DNA from: Campylobacterales bacterium
Lineage (GTDB): Bacteria; Campylobacterota; Campylobacteria; Campylobacterales; QNZT01
NCBI GenBank assembly: GCA_027023405.1
Contig: JALVVN010000041.1
Coordinates: 8,483-66,303, forward strand
Direction of reading: 5' to 3'
Length of the DNA stretch: 57,821 bases
Position numbers and translations under genes: made by a program. Shown piece by piece: positions 8,873-17,701 of this stretch (position 1 is the stretch's first letter; every line of letters begins with the position of its first letter). The notes under the pieces were generated by a model. It saw only the letters and a list, made by a program, of their open reading frames with translations, ran no database searches and was not told the DNA's origin.

Positions 8873-8898
8873 ATTGCGATCTTCAAAGAGATCGCAAT
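8873..8898. terminator. 10-bp hairpin between convergent genes
   Basis: ATTGCGATCT (8873-8882) and AGATCGCAAT (8889-8898) are perfectly complementary around a 6-nt loop. The hairpin starts two nt after the ychF stop and ends 14 nt before the lipoprotein stop on the other strand, so it could end transcription from both sides. Neither side has a proper T-run, so termination efficiency is uncertain. Confidence 0.6.
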
Positions 8899-8912
8899 CA
8901 AGCAAAGTGCTA

Positions 8913-9755
8913 TTAAGCACCTGCTCCTGTCGCACCGGAACCACCTGTAGCACCAGACCATACATCGTGAGGATCTGGAATGTTTGTCTTCATATCAATA
9001 TAGAAGTGAACCTCACCTACATCACTTAAGCCATGACCGTTAAGAGGTACCCCCTCACCATCTTCAAATGACACATAAGCGTGATGCTTTGCATCATCAT
9101 GATATTTCAACTTAGCTATTTTATGAGCAATAGCGACACCATCTTTATCTGTAACAATAACCATCACATTTGACCCCTCAGGAGCTGTATCGCTATTTAC
9201 ATAAACACCTCTACCATCTTTTCCTAAGACACAGTCAAAATCAACTGCAATATAAAGATTGCAACTATCAATATCATCTTTAGTCACATTTGCAAGTGAA
9301 CCGCCATATCTCCACTCATTGCTGTCATGATAGACACTATCCTCTACTTGTGTAAGTACCGAGAAACCACCTTGAGGATTTTTTCTTCCATCAACTGTCT
9401 CATTCTCACACTTTGCCTGCACAACTACTTCACATGGATCATTAACTTTTGCTGCTTCTTCACAACTTTTTCCTGCGCCTACACCGTTACCATTTTTATT
9501 TCCTGTAACATTTTTAAGTGTAAAAGTAATAGGGTTTTTATCATGACCATCTTTTTTGATCGCTACTTGAATCTTTTCGCTTTCACCAGCATCACTAATT
9601 TTTATTGACTTTTGCTCAGAATCCTGAATATTACTTTTTTTAAAAGTATTAGGATTACTATTATCTGTTCCACTATTTCCACCACATCCACTCAACGACA
9701 ACACACTAACTACTGCAAAAGCAGCAACAGAACTTACTAAAATACTTTTTTTCAT
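8913..9755 (-). CDS. secreted lipoprotein, unknown function
   Basis: This 280 aa protein has a signal peptide (MKKSILVSSVAAFAVVSVLS) and a lipobox LSGC, with the lipidated Cys at about 24, followed by a polar Asn/Ser/Gly linker. The body is Asp/Lys/Asn-rich with several Cys residues (CEEA, DPCEV, KCEN, DSCN, DCVLG) that could form disulfides outside the cytoplasm. Its C-terminus is a Gly-Ala-Thr low-complexity tail (GATGGSGATGAGA). I recognise no domain. It is a lone gene with a good AAGGAG site and its own promoter region. An imperfect inverted repeat (9780-9794 with 9811-9826) lies just upstream of its start and could be an operator or mRNA structure. Confidence 0.8.
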   Translation of the reverse strand: MKKSILVSSVAAFAVVSVLSLSGCGGNSGTDNSNPNTFKKSNIQDSEQKSIKISDAGESEKIQVAIKKDGHDKNPITFTLKNVTGNKNGNGVGAGKSCEEAAKVNDPCEVVVQAKCENETVDGRKNPQGGFSVLTQVEDSVYHDSNEWRYGGSLANVTKDDIDSCNLYIAVDFDCVLGKDGRGVYVNSDTAPEGSNVMVIVTDKDGVAIAHKIAKLKYHDDAKHHAYVSFEDGEGVPLNGHGLSDVGEVHFYIDMKTNIPDPHDVWSGATGGSGATGAGA

Positions 9756-10144
9756 AACTATACTCCTTGGGTTTTACTTAAATTAACTAAGCTTCAGTGT
9801 GATGATAACAAAGCTAAGTTTAATTTAATATAAAACTATATCGGCATCTTAGGCTTAATATTTAATAGTTGGCTAGAATATCGTAATTATAGTATCGCAA
9901 ATCATATCAAAAATTAAATTATTTGAATTTTTATTCAATATTATAATAAATTTTTAAATTTTATTTTTTTTAAATTTTTTCATCTTTTTTTGATTTGTAT
10001 CTACTTATAACTTAAAATAGTTTCCTATTTCTATTTCTTTCTACACCTCTTATCCCTTTTTGCCTACAATCAACTTAATAATTGCATCGTTTTATCAAAA
10101 AAGACCGCAGTTTGAATCACAATGCAAATAAAGGATTTGTTTAC
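9756..10144. other. AT-rich divergent intergenic region
   Basis: These ~390 nt separate the lipoprotein gene (-) from the polysaccharide export genes (+). The centre (9890-10000) is almost pure A/T with runs such as TTTTTTT and repeated AAATTTTT, suggesting curved or nucleoid-protein-bound DNA. On the + side TACAAT at 10065-10070 is the best -10 candidate for the export operon. On the - side A/T-rich -10-like sequence lies around 9826-9831. The inverted pair 9780-9794/9811-9826 (AAATTAACTAAGCTT-like) is within the lipoprotein leader. An upstream in-frame TTG at 10082 is not needed as a start. No small gene is evident. Confidence 0.6.
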
Positions 10145-12934
10145 ATGAAAAAAAGTTTATTGTTGCTATTTTTTATCGCTGTGCTACATGTTTTTGCTTA
10201 CACACAAGGTGAATTGGCTACAATGGCTGCTGAACATCCTGAGCTTTTACAAACACCTCAGGCACAGGAGTATCTAAAGAAGAATCATAATGTGGGATCA
10301 TCTAAAGATTCTCAAGCCAAAATAGTTCAACCCACAATTCAAAATAATATTGAGGAAGTGCCATCATTCGATGATACACCTTCCGCACCGAAACAAACAG
10401 CAGAAGTTTTGACTGAAGACAAAAAACTTACGCAAAAGGTCAAATCGGAAACCATACTGCATGATGGTTCATTGAGGTTGTCACCTCTCAAATACAAAAG
10501 CACCAATGCCCAACTCAAGGCAATTAAATCTGCACAAATGCATCCACAAGGCGGTATCAAACTTGAACGCTACTCCAAAGAGTTTTTCCGCAATAAAAAC
10601 AAAATCCAACAAAACACTATTTCAGTACCTCAAAACTACACCCTTAACCGTGGCGATATTATTCGTTTTTGGATTTATGGAAAAACCGAAAAGCATTTTG
10701 AGCTTACTGTTAATAACGAGGGAAATATCGATATTCCCCAAGTAGGACCGGTCAGGGTAGCGGGAGAGAAATATGCGGAAGTAAAAAAGCTTCTTACCAA
10801 TTATCTCAGCTCCTCCTACAAAAACTCCAGAGTTGTTGTTTCACTCAATGCCTTCTCCAATGCACAAGTCACCGTTACCGGTTTTGTTAACGCACCGGGA
10901 ATTTACAACACAACCTCCGTCTCCAGTCTCAAAGATATTCTCATTCAAGCGGGGGGTGTGAGTGATGTTGGAAGTGTGAGAAATATTGAGATTCGCAGAG
11001 ATGGTAATGTTGTCAAAGTGGTAGATTTTTATGATCTCATCACAAACGGTATTGATGAGGGTGATTTCGTGCTCAAGCCTAACGATGTGATCCATGTACC
11101 GCGTGCACAAGGTCTTGTGTCGATTATGGGTTCAGTCTATAAACAGGCAATTTATGAGATTAAAGAGGGTGAATCAATCTATGATATCCTCTCTTTTGCC
11201 GGCGGTCTTCGTCCCGATGCGGATGGTGTCAGCATCAGTCTCAAGCGCTATATCCGCAATGCTCAAATTCAAAACATGACCTTGAGTGTTTCACAAGCGA
11301 TGCGGATGCAAGCTAGAGACGGGGATGAGCTCTATATCTATGGACTCAACACGACACAGGATAATTATGTCATGATTACCGGTAATGTGGTACGAGAAGG
11401 GAAACGATCCATTCGTGGCAGTCGCATGAGCCTTCGTGCACTCCTCAAAAGAGAAATCCATGGGGATCTCAACTCCTTCTTTTTAGAAAATACACGATTT
11501 GACTATGCGATGATTAAACGCATTGGAAAAGATACCAAACCAAGAGTTTTTAAAGTAAATCTTAAAGCGATCCTTGACGGAAGAAGTGACTTTATGCTAC
11601 ACAATCACGATGAACTTTATGTCTTTAATGAACTCGATACGGGAGCCTCACCGTATGTAACGATAGAGGGAACACCGCTAATTAAGCCGGGAAAATATAT
11701 CTATCATCGTGGAATGACACTGATGGATCTCATTAACCAAGCCGGTGTAAAAGAGGAGTATGACAAAAGTAAAGTGCGTATCGTCTCTAAACAGGATCAA
11801 AACGGAAAAAGCAAAGTACGCGTCGTCAATCTGAATCAAGTAAGAAACCTTCCTCTCCATGAACGAGACAGCGTGATGCTCTTTGCACTCAAAGAGACCC
11901 ATCCTATGCCGAAGGCAACTATTAGCGGTGAAGTAATTAAACCCGGTAGTTATCCTGTCTCTGATGGAATGACACTTGCCGATTTCATTAAACTAAGTGG
12001 CGGTCTTAATGAAAAAGCCTATCCTTATGATTGTGAAATTATTCGTTATCGTATCGAAAACGGAGAGAGGAAAAAACAGATTATCAATCTTCCTCTCAAA
12101 GAGGCACATACATTTCTCATCAAAAAACATGATGAGATTAATATCCGTCGTATCCCTGACTGGAACAAAAGAAGAACCGTTACCATTCAAGGTGAAGTGC
12201 GTTTTCCCGGTACTTATGTAATTCATTCGGGTGAAAAGCTCTCTTCAGTCATTGAAAGAGCCGGCGGTTTTACCGATAGAGCCTTTTTATATGGTGCTAT
12301 TTTTACACGAAAGAGTGTACGAGAGCTCCAAAGAAAAGCCTTGCAGGAACAACTCTCAAGATTAAAAGAGCAAGTTATCTTAGTCCATGTAAGAAACAGC
12401 TCTGTACCAAACCGTACTCCATCAAATCTTACCAGTATTGTCCAAGCAGTTGATTCGCTCATCGCTGAATCAAAGCGATTTCAACCTCAAGGTCGAATTA
12501 CGATCGACCTCGATCGCGATTTAGCACTCTTTGAAGATTCACCAAGTAATCTCACACTAGAAGATGGCGATGTTTTAAGAATACCATCCTATAATGACAC
12601 CGTAGTTGTCAATGGAGAGGTAATGATGCCAACCACCCTTACTTATCAAGGTGGAGATATCAAAAGCTATCTCGATAAAAGTGGCGGTTTAACCCACTTA
12701 GCTGACAATGAACATATCTATGTCATCCATGCCAACGGCGAAGCAGAGCGCGCCAATATCGGCTCTTGGCTCTTCTCTTCTAATGATGTAGAGATACGAA
12801 AAGGAGATGTCATTACCGTACCGAAGAAGTTCTACTATGATACACGGAATATTGAGCTAACCAAAGATATTGCGGATATTCTCTATAAAATAGCACTCAC
12901 TGTTGCCTCAGCGCATACAGTTGGTGCACTATAG
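10145..12934 (+). CDS. multi-SLBB polysaccharide export protein (Wza-like)
   Basis: This is a large (929 aa) periplasmic/outer-membrane polysaccharide export protein. The start was set at ATG 10145 because it follows AAAGGA and begins a signal peptide (MKKSLLLLFFIAVLHVFAY). After a low-complexity linker comes a Poly_export domain (NYTLNRGDIIRFWIYG, about residue 180), then several repeated SLBB/beta-grasp units. Each is recognisable by V.G.V..PG.Y followed by a L...I..AGG motif (QVTVTGFVNAPGIY, VSIMGSVYKQAIY, YVTIEGTPLIKPGKY, ATISGEVIKPGSY, TVTIQGEVRFPGTY, VVVNGEVMMPTTL). It is followed by a Wzz-type gene, so both likely act in capsule or exopolysaccharide secretion. No lipobox is evident, unlike classical Wza. 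Confidence 0.9.
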   Translation: MKKSLLLLFFIAVLHVFAYTQGELATMAAEHPELLQTPQAQEYLKKNHNVGSSKDSQAKIVQPTIQNNIEEVPSFDDTPSAPKQTAEVLTEDKKLTQKVKSETILHDGSLRLSPLKYKSTNAQLKAIKSAQMHPQGGIKLERYSKEFFRNKNKIQQNTISVPQNYTLNRGDIIRFWIYGKTEKHFELTVNNEGNIDIPQVGPVRVAGEKYAEVKKLLTNYLSSSYKNSRVVVSLNAFSNAQVTVTGFVNAPGIYNTTSVSSLKDILIQAGGVSDVGSVRNIEIRRDGNVVKVVDFYDLITNGIDEGDFVLKPNDVIHVPRAQGLVSIMGSVYKQAIYEIKEGESIYDILSFAGGLRPDADGVSISLKRYIRNAQIQNMTLSVSQAMRMQARDGDELYIYGLNTTQDNYVMITGNVVREGKRSIRGSRMSLRALLKREIHGDLNSFFLENTRFDYAMIKRIGKDTKPRVFKVNLKAILDGRSDFMLHNHDELYVFNELDTGASPYVTIEGTPLIKPGKYIYHRGMTLMDLINQAGVKEEYDKSKVRIVSKQDQNGKSKVRVVNLNQVRNLPLHERDSVMLFALKETHPMPKATISGEVIKPGSYPVSDGMTLADFIKLSGGLNEKAYPYDCEIIRYRIENGERKKQIINLPLKEAHTFLIKKHDEINIRRIPDWNKRRTVTIQGEVRFPGTYVIHSGEKLSSVIERAGGFTDRAFLYGAIFTRKSVRELQRKALQEQLSRLKEQVILVHVRNSSVPNRTPSNLTSIVQAVDSLIAESKRFQPQGRITIDLDRDLALFEDSPSNLTLEDGDVLRIPSYNDTVVVNGEVMMPTTLTYQGGDIKSYLDKSGGLTHLADNEHIYVIHANGEAERANIGSWLFSSNDVEIRKGDVITVPKKFYYDTRNIELTKDIADILYKIALTVASAHTVGAL

Positions 12935-12942
12935 GAGTAATG

Positions 12943-13968
12943 ATGCAAAATCAAAACTGCTATCCCCCACAAGGTTTCTACCCACCTTCCACCTATGTGG
13001 AAGAGGATGAAATAGATTTAAGAGAACTGTTTCACACGATCAAAGCAAATAAATGGAAACTCTTTTTTACAACACTTTTCATTACATCACTTGCAGTTGT
13101 TTATACAATCATTACACCAAATAGCTATCAATCCAAAACCATTCTTGTGATGAAAGAGCAACAAAAGCCTTCTATTGGAGGGAGTGCCGCAGCACTTGCA
13201 TCTTTGGCTGGTGTTAATCTCGGAAGTACCGGGGGAGGTATAGATGTAGCAAGTATGTTTAAAAACTTACTGAATGATTTCTCTTTTAATCAAACCATTA
13301 TCAAACGCTACCATTTGGTACAGCGACTCTCACCTGAGACGATGAGTCAAAATATGGTTTATGTGCTCAACGGTCAACAGATGGCACATGACATCAAAAA
13401 CTTTTTTAGCCAAAAAAAGAAAAAGCAGAAGAGTGAAGAGGAGAAAATTTTTGACACCTATAAAAAATTAAAGAAAATTCTCTCTATCAACAGCGATAAA
13501 GAATCCGGTGCCATCACTCTCGCAGCAACACTTGAGGATCGCTTCTTAGCCAAAGATCTAGTCAATATCTACCTCAAAGAGATGAGTGAGTATATGCGCA
13601 GACTTGATATGAAAGAGTTAGCTGAACAGGAGGCGTACTACAATGAAGCGATTCAACATGCAGAGAGTATCGAAATCAAAAAAAATCTTGCAGAACTTCT
13701 CTCAGCACTGACAAAAAAGAAAGTGCTTAGTCAAGCCGGTGAATATTATATGGTCAAACAACTTACCAAGCCTGAAGTTGCCTTTATAAAGGACAAAGTC
13801 AAACCCAAAAGGGGACTCATCGTCATTGTTGCCTTTATCACCTCCATTATCTTAGGTATCTTTATGATATTCTTTAGCGAATTTTTAAAAAATAGAGATG
13901 AGGAGCATGAATTGGCAGAAGATACAAAGGAGCTTGAAAGCGATCGTGAAAGTCATATCTCATTTTGA
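12943..13968 (+). CDS. Wzz/chain-length determinant protein
   Basis: This 341 aa inner-membrane polysaccharide co-polymerase belongs to the Wzz/GumC superfamily and controls glycan chain length or coordinates export with the Wza-like protein encoded just upstream. It has a short Pro/Tyr-rich cytoplasmic N-terminus, the EIDLRELFHTIKANKWKLF entry motif, a first TM at about 38-58, a periplasmic domain with a glycine-rich stretch (SLAGVNLGSTGGGIDV) and helical coiled-coil regions, and a second TM near 285-305 preceded by the family's Pro-Lys-Arg motif (KPKRGL). There is no C-terminal tyrosine-kinase domain. Two ATGs lie together; the second (12943) has the better spacing from GGAG. Confidence 0.88.
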   Translation: MQNQNCYPPQGFYPPSTYVEEDEIDLRELFHTIKANKWKLFFTTLFITSLAVVYTIITPNSYQSKTILVMKEQQKPSIGGSAAALASLAGVNLGSTGGGIDVASMFKNLLNDFSFNQTIIKRYHLVQRLSPETMSQNMVYVLNGQQMAHDIKNFFSQKKKKQKSEEEKIFDTYKKLKKILSINSDKESGAITLAATLEDRFLAKDLVNIYLKEMSEYMRRLDMKELAEQEAYYNEAIQHAESIEIKKNLAELLSALTKKKVLSQAGEYYMVKQLTKPEVAFIKDKVKPKRGLIVIVAFITSIILGIFMIFFSEFLKNRDEEHELAEDTKELESDRESHISF

Positions 13969-13987
13969 GATTTTAGAGCAATTGCAA

Positions 13988-14021
13988 TATAATATGCCTA
14001 CTTCGATTTTTAAGGCATATT
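13988..14021 (+). promoter_or_regulatory. -10 box and hairpin in front of the barrel gene
   Basis: TATAAT at 13988-13993 is followed by a 9-bp inverted repeat: AATATGCCT (13991-13999) and AGGCATATT (14013-14021). The second arm ends on the base before the ATG and contains the likely SD (AAGG). The first arm overlaps the -10 box. It may be an operator over the promoter; if transcription starts further upstream, it may be an RNA hairpin hiding the ribosome site. Confidence 0.5.
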
Positions 14022-15050
14022 ATGAAATTTTTTAAAAATATCTCGTTACTTTTTCTTACAACACTTACGCTCATGGCTGAGGATGTGACTCCTTTTCAAG
14101 AATCCGTTAGTGCTTTTGCACTACCACAAAATCTTTTTAGTATCAATGCAAACTTACACTACCTAGATAAAGATTTTGATCTCTTCCATACCATCTCCTC
14201 ACCCAGCGAGACAAGCTTTGGCAACCTTGGAAAACAGACAGCACTCGATTTGACACTCAGTTATGGATTGCAACGCCATATCTCACTCTACTACAGACTC
14301 CAAACAACGAAGATGGATTATGATACGAGTGATCTTACCAATATCCAAAATAGAATCTTAGCTCGTATTAATTTCTACGATGTTCCTAGCTATATTTTTG
14401 ATGATTTCAGTTTAGATATCGGGCTCATACGAAACAGTAGTGATGATATTGATATTAAAAAGACCCCCTATATCCAAGCCACTAATGAATTAACCGGTTC
14501 AACCATTCATCCCAAAGTACATCTCTCCGATCTGAGTGATAACTCACTCTTTTTTCGCTTTATTTGGGGAAATCGATTCTCTGGAGCACTATTAAACCTC
14601 TATAGTGGTTTTAAATATAGTAGTGTGAATGGAGAGATGAAACTCCAGCCCAACAATCAACAACTACCGAACTACGATCACTATGTCGCCACAAAAGATT
14701 TTAGCAGGGATGAAAAAAATCTCTTTGCCGGTTTCAACTTTGCCATAGAGACGGAGAATTTTATCTACAACACCAACTATCAGTATCTTCGCATATATGG
14801 TCGTCCAAGTAACCTAAAAGGGAAAAAGGATAATAGTATTTTCGATCTCAGTATCGCATACAAAGCACAAAAAGATCTACTCTTCTATATCGGCGGTCGT
14901 TTGATGCTTCATAGCTACAATGGACTTATCCCCTATCTCTATAACAACTATGCCGACAATAGTCTCAAACATCGATACGGCTATGCTACTATCGGTGTTG
15001 TCTATAATTTTACCACAACAAGCAATCTCCTCAATCGCTTAGAAGAGTAA
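14022..15050 (+). CDS. outer-membrane beta-barrel candidate, unknown family
   Basis: This 342 aa protein has a clear signal peptide (MKFFKNISLLFLTTLTLMA). The mature part has alternating amphipathic strands typical of an outer-membrane barrel (ALDLTLSYGLQRHISLYYRLQTTKMDY, FDLSIAYKAQKDLLFYIGGRL) and a last strand ending in an aromatic (YGYATIGVVYNF). The final Phe is not terminal: a ten-residue tail follows. It lies 53 nt after the Wzz-type gene with its own -10 box and may belong to the same export system. I cannot name the family. The last 12 nt overlap the convergent PBP1A gene. Confidence 0.75.
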   Translation: MKFFKNISLLFLTTLTLMAEDVTPFQESVSAFALPQNLFSINANLHYLDKDFDLFHTISSPSETSFGNLGKQTALDLTLSYGLQRHISLYYRLQTTKMDYDTSDLTNIQNRILARINFYDVPSYIFDDFSLDIGLIRNSSDDIDIKKTPYIQATNELTGSTIHPKVHLSDLSDNSLFFRFIWGNRFSGALLNLYSGFKYSSVNGEMKLQPNNQQLPNYDHYVATKDFSRDEKNLFAGFNFAIETENFIYNTNYQYLRIYGRPSNLKGKKDNSIFDLSIAYKAQKDLLFYIGGRLMLHSYNGLIPYLYNNYADNSLKHRYGYATIGVVYNFTTTSNLLNRLEE

Positions 15051-17006
15051 TTCATCATCCATCTCATCCACACTCTCCTTTGCATCACTCGGGGGGGAGG
15101 AGAGATCGGTAAAATACTCTTTTACCCCTTTTGCAAGTTCTACTTCTCGTACACCCTCAGGCTTATCAAACTCCCGCTTGGTTTCAGGATGAATCTTTAA
15201 GTATCCCTCAAAAAATTTTGCAAATGCAGGAGCTGATGCCTTTCCTCCGGTCTCCTTATGCATCGGCTTACCGGAGTCTCTACCAAACCAAACTGTTGCC
15301 GTTATCTCAGGAGAATAGCCACAAAACCACGCATCTTTGTACTGATTTGTCGTACCCGTCTTACCGGCCAACGCAATTCCGTCCACTCTGGCTCTTCGAC
15401 CGGTTCCTCTTTTGACGACATCCTCCAAAATCGTTGTCATCAAAAAGGCTTGTTCCGGTGAGGTTACCGGATGTGCGATCGTTTCAAACTGCTTTACACC
15501 GCCGTCAAGCCCCACCACTTTAGAGACCAATTTTGGCTCAACACGCGTGCCTTGATTAGAAAAGATAGTATAAAAACCTGCAAATTTAAAAGGAGAGATA
15601 CTAAAAGTCCCTAAAGAGATCGAGAGATCTTTTGGAATATCTTTAAACCCCATCTTAGTCACTTCATCGTGAATATAATCCAATCCCAACTCATTGACTA
15701 AGTTAATCGTCGCAAGATTTCGAGAGTGCACCAACGCTTCACGCAGTGTAATGAGTCCCTTAAAGTTTTTCTCATAGTTGCTCGGTTTCCACTCCTTATC
15801 CTCATCCCGATCTTTATAGCTAAAGGTGCGTGAAATATCGGTCAGTTTACTTTGTGTCGAGTAACCTGCATTGAGAGCACTGAGATAGATAAAGGGTTTG
15901 AAACTTGAGCCCGGTTGTCTGCGACTCTGTACTGCTCTATTAAATGCGCTCTTCTTATAATCCACACCCCCTACCATCGCCAACACATCACCACTTTTAC
16001 TCTCCAGCACCACCATTGCACCGTTGAGATCGCTATAATCTATCTTTTCTCCACTCTTTTTCTCATACGCCTTTCCTCTCTCTAAGATGCCTTGATAGGC
16101 ACTTTTTAGCGCCTCTTGCGCGATGCGTTGAGTCTCTAGATCAATCGTCGTATAGATCTTATACCCACCGGTCATCAGGTCGGGATAGATCTTCTCTAAC
16201 TCTCGCACCACCTCATTTGCGATATAGGGTGCGCGATTTTGTTTGAGGGTTGAGTTGTAGATCTTCGGGCGAAGTGCCTGATACTTCTCAAACTCCTCCT
16301 TGGATATCCAGCCCAAAATATACATTCGCCTTAATACAAGATTGGCACGCGAAAGAGAGTTATCATAGTGTCGCGTCGGATCATAGGCACTGGGTCGTTG
16401 CGGGATACCCGCCAAAATTGCTATCTCTTTGAGATTAAGCTCATCCAAACTCTTATGAAAATAGCCCTTTGCCGCCGTCTTCACACCATAGTAGCCGTGC
16501 CCGTAAAAGACCTCATTAAGATAGCGCTCCATAATCTGCTCTTTACTCAGTGTCCGCTCCACCTTCATTGCAAGTAGCGCTTCGTTAATCTTTCTTTTGA
16601 GCCGTTTTTCGCGACTAAGCAAGGTAAGTTTAACTAACTGTTGCGTGAGTGTACTCGCCCCCTCTTTGAGCTTCATATGACGAATATCTTTGATGAGCGC
16701 CCGCAAGATCGCTTCGGGGTTGATGCCGTTGTGCTCAAAAAAGGTGGTGTCTTCAATCGCCACAACCGCCTCCACCAAACGAGAGGGGATCTCGTCAAAC
16801 TTGGCATACTCACGATTGACATTGCCAAAAATATTGGAGATCAATTCCCCGTTTCGATCATAAATTTTGGTCGTAATTTTAGGATTGTAATTGACGAGTT
16901 TTTGGATATCGAGCTTGAGATCTTTGGAGAGATAGAGATATCCCCCGATCAATCCCAATACCCCTACGATAAAAAGTGCCACTATCAGTTTTAATAAAAA
17001 TTTCAC
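15039..17006 (-). CDS. pbpA: class A penicillin-binding protein (PBP1A type)
   Basis: This is a bifunctional peptidoglycan glycosyltransferase/DD-transpeptidase, anchored by one N-terminal TM (about residues 5-26) and acting in the periplasm. The GT51 domain shows the catalytic Glu85 in EDTTFFEHNG, GASTLTQQL, and MERYLNEVFYG. The transpeptidase domain has SSFK (about 365-368), SRN in the LVHSRNLATI segment, and KTGT (about 547-550). 655 aa is the normal length for Campylobacterota PBP1A. The start is GTG at 17006, overlapping the stop of the upstream ABC ATPase gene (GTGA). It is the last gene of the alaS-led operon. The symbol varies between genomes (pbpA/mrcA). Confidence 0.95.
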   Translation of the reverse strand: MKFLLKLIVALFIVGVLGLIGGYLYLSKDLKLDIQKLVNYNPKITTKIYDRNGELISNIFGNVNREYAKFDEIPSRLVEAVVAIEDTTFFEHNGINPEAILRALIKDIRHMKLKEGASTLTQQLVKLTLLSREKRLKRKINEALLAMKVERTLSKEQIMERYLNEVFYGHGYYGVKTAAKGYFHKSLDELNLKEIAILAGIPQRPSAYDPTRHYDNSLSRANLVLRRMYILGWISKEEFEKYQALRPKIYNSTLKQNRAPYIANEVVRELEKIYPDLMTGGYKIYTTIDLETQRIAQEALKSAYQGILERGKAYEKKSGEKIDYSDLNGAMVVLESKSGDVLAMVGGVDYKKSAFNRAVQSRRQPGSSFKPFIYLSALNAGYSTQSKLTDISRTFSYKDRDEDKEWKPSNYEKNFKGLITLREALVHSRNLATINLVNELGLDYIHDEVTKMGFKDIPKDLSISLGTFSISPFKFAGFYTIFSNQGTRVEPKLVSKVVGLDGGVKQFETIAHPVTSPEQAFLMTTILEDVVKRGTGRRARVDGIALAGKTGTTNQYKDAWFCGYSPEITATVWFGRDSGKPMHKETGGKASAPAFAKFFEGYLKIHPETKREFDKPEGVREVELAKGVKEYFTDLSSPPSDAKESVDEMDDELLF

Positions 17007-17701
17007 GCGCGCTTACCTCGATGTTTAAAATTTGAACCTATCAAAAGCTTTGTATATGCTTCTTGGGGATTCATTAAAATCGTTTCCGTCTCACCCCACT
17101 CTACAACTCTACCCTCTTTGAGTACCACCATCGTGTCACAAAACCACCGGCTCAGAAAGATATCGTGTGTCACAAAAAGCGTCTTAAATCCCAACTCTTT
17201 TTGCAACCTGGCGATCAACGCCATCACCAAATCACGACTCCTTCCATCCAGTGCCGTCGTCGGCTCATCCAAGAGCAAAAGCTTCGGCTTGAGCGCCAAT
17301 GCAAACGCGAGTATCACCCGCTGTAACTGCCCGCCACTAAGTTCACTCGGATAGCGCCCGAGTAATCTATGATCTAATTCTACCATATCAAAGTAGCGCT
17401 TCGCTTCATCGGGACTAACAAAAAACTGTTTTTGGATTGTGGTAAGCGGTGAGAGTGCTGAAAAAGGGTTTTGTACCACCATCGCCACACTTTTCCCGCG
17501 CTCAAGTTCAAAAGGAGCTTTGACCTTAAGAGAGAGGTCAAGATTGGTCGGAAGCATTCCTAAAAGCGCCTTAAGCGTGAGTGATTTACCGCTTCCGCTC
17601 TGCCCCACCAGCGCCGTCGATCGATCAATCTCGAATGCGATATCCACCAGCCGTCGATCCCCCTCTCGAATGAGAAGTTGCTCTACAACAAACTTATCCA
17701 T
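17003..17701 (-). CDS. orphan ABC transporter ATPase, oligopeptide/nickel type
   Basis: This 232 aa ATPase contains Walker A VGQSGSGKS (32-40), a Q-loop VVQNPFSALSP, signature LSGGQLQR (121-128), Walker B LLLLDEPTTALD (141-152) and the H-loop FVTHD. The VVQNP-x-SALSP form and the length resemble OppD/DppD/NikD-type ATPases of peptide and metal uptake, but the C-terminal OppD/F extension is short. No permease or binding-protein gene lies nearby: it sits between a BioF-like enzyme and PBP1A with overlaps on both sides. The transport partner must be encoded elsewhere, or it works with a non-standard membrane component. Confidence 0.88.
   Translation of the reverse strand: MDKFVVEQLLIREGDRRLVDIAFEIDRSTALVGQSGSGKSLTLKALLGMLPTNLDLSLKVKAPFELERGKSVAMVVQNPFSALSPLTTIQKQFFVSPDEAKRYFDMVELDHRLLGRYPSELSGGQLQRVILAFALALKPKLLLLDEPTTALDGRSRDLVMALIARLQKELGFKTLFVTHDIFLSRWFCDTMVVLKEGRVVEWGETETILMNPQEAYTKLLIGSNFKHRGKRA

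Noticed and set aside
10082-10144. Upstream TTG start giving a 950-aa form of the SLBB protein
   Set aside because: The extra 21 residues are polar and precede an obvious signal peptide whose ATG has its own AAAGGA site.
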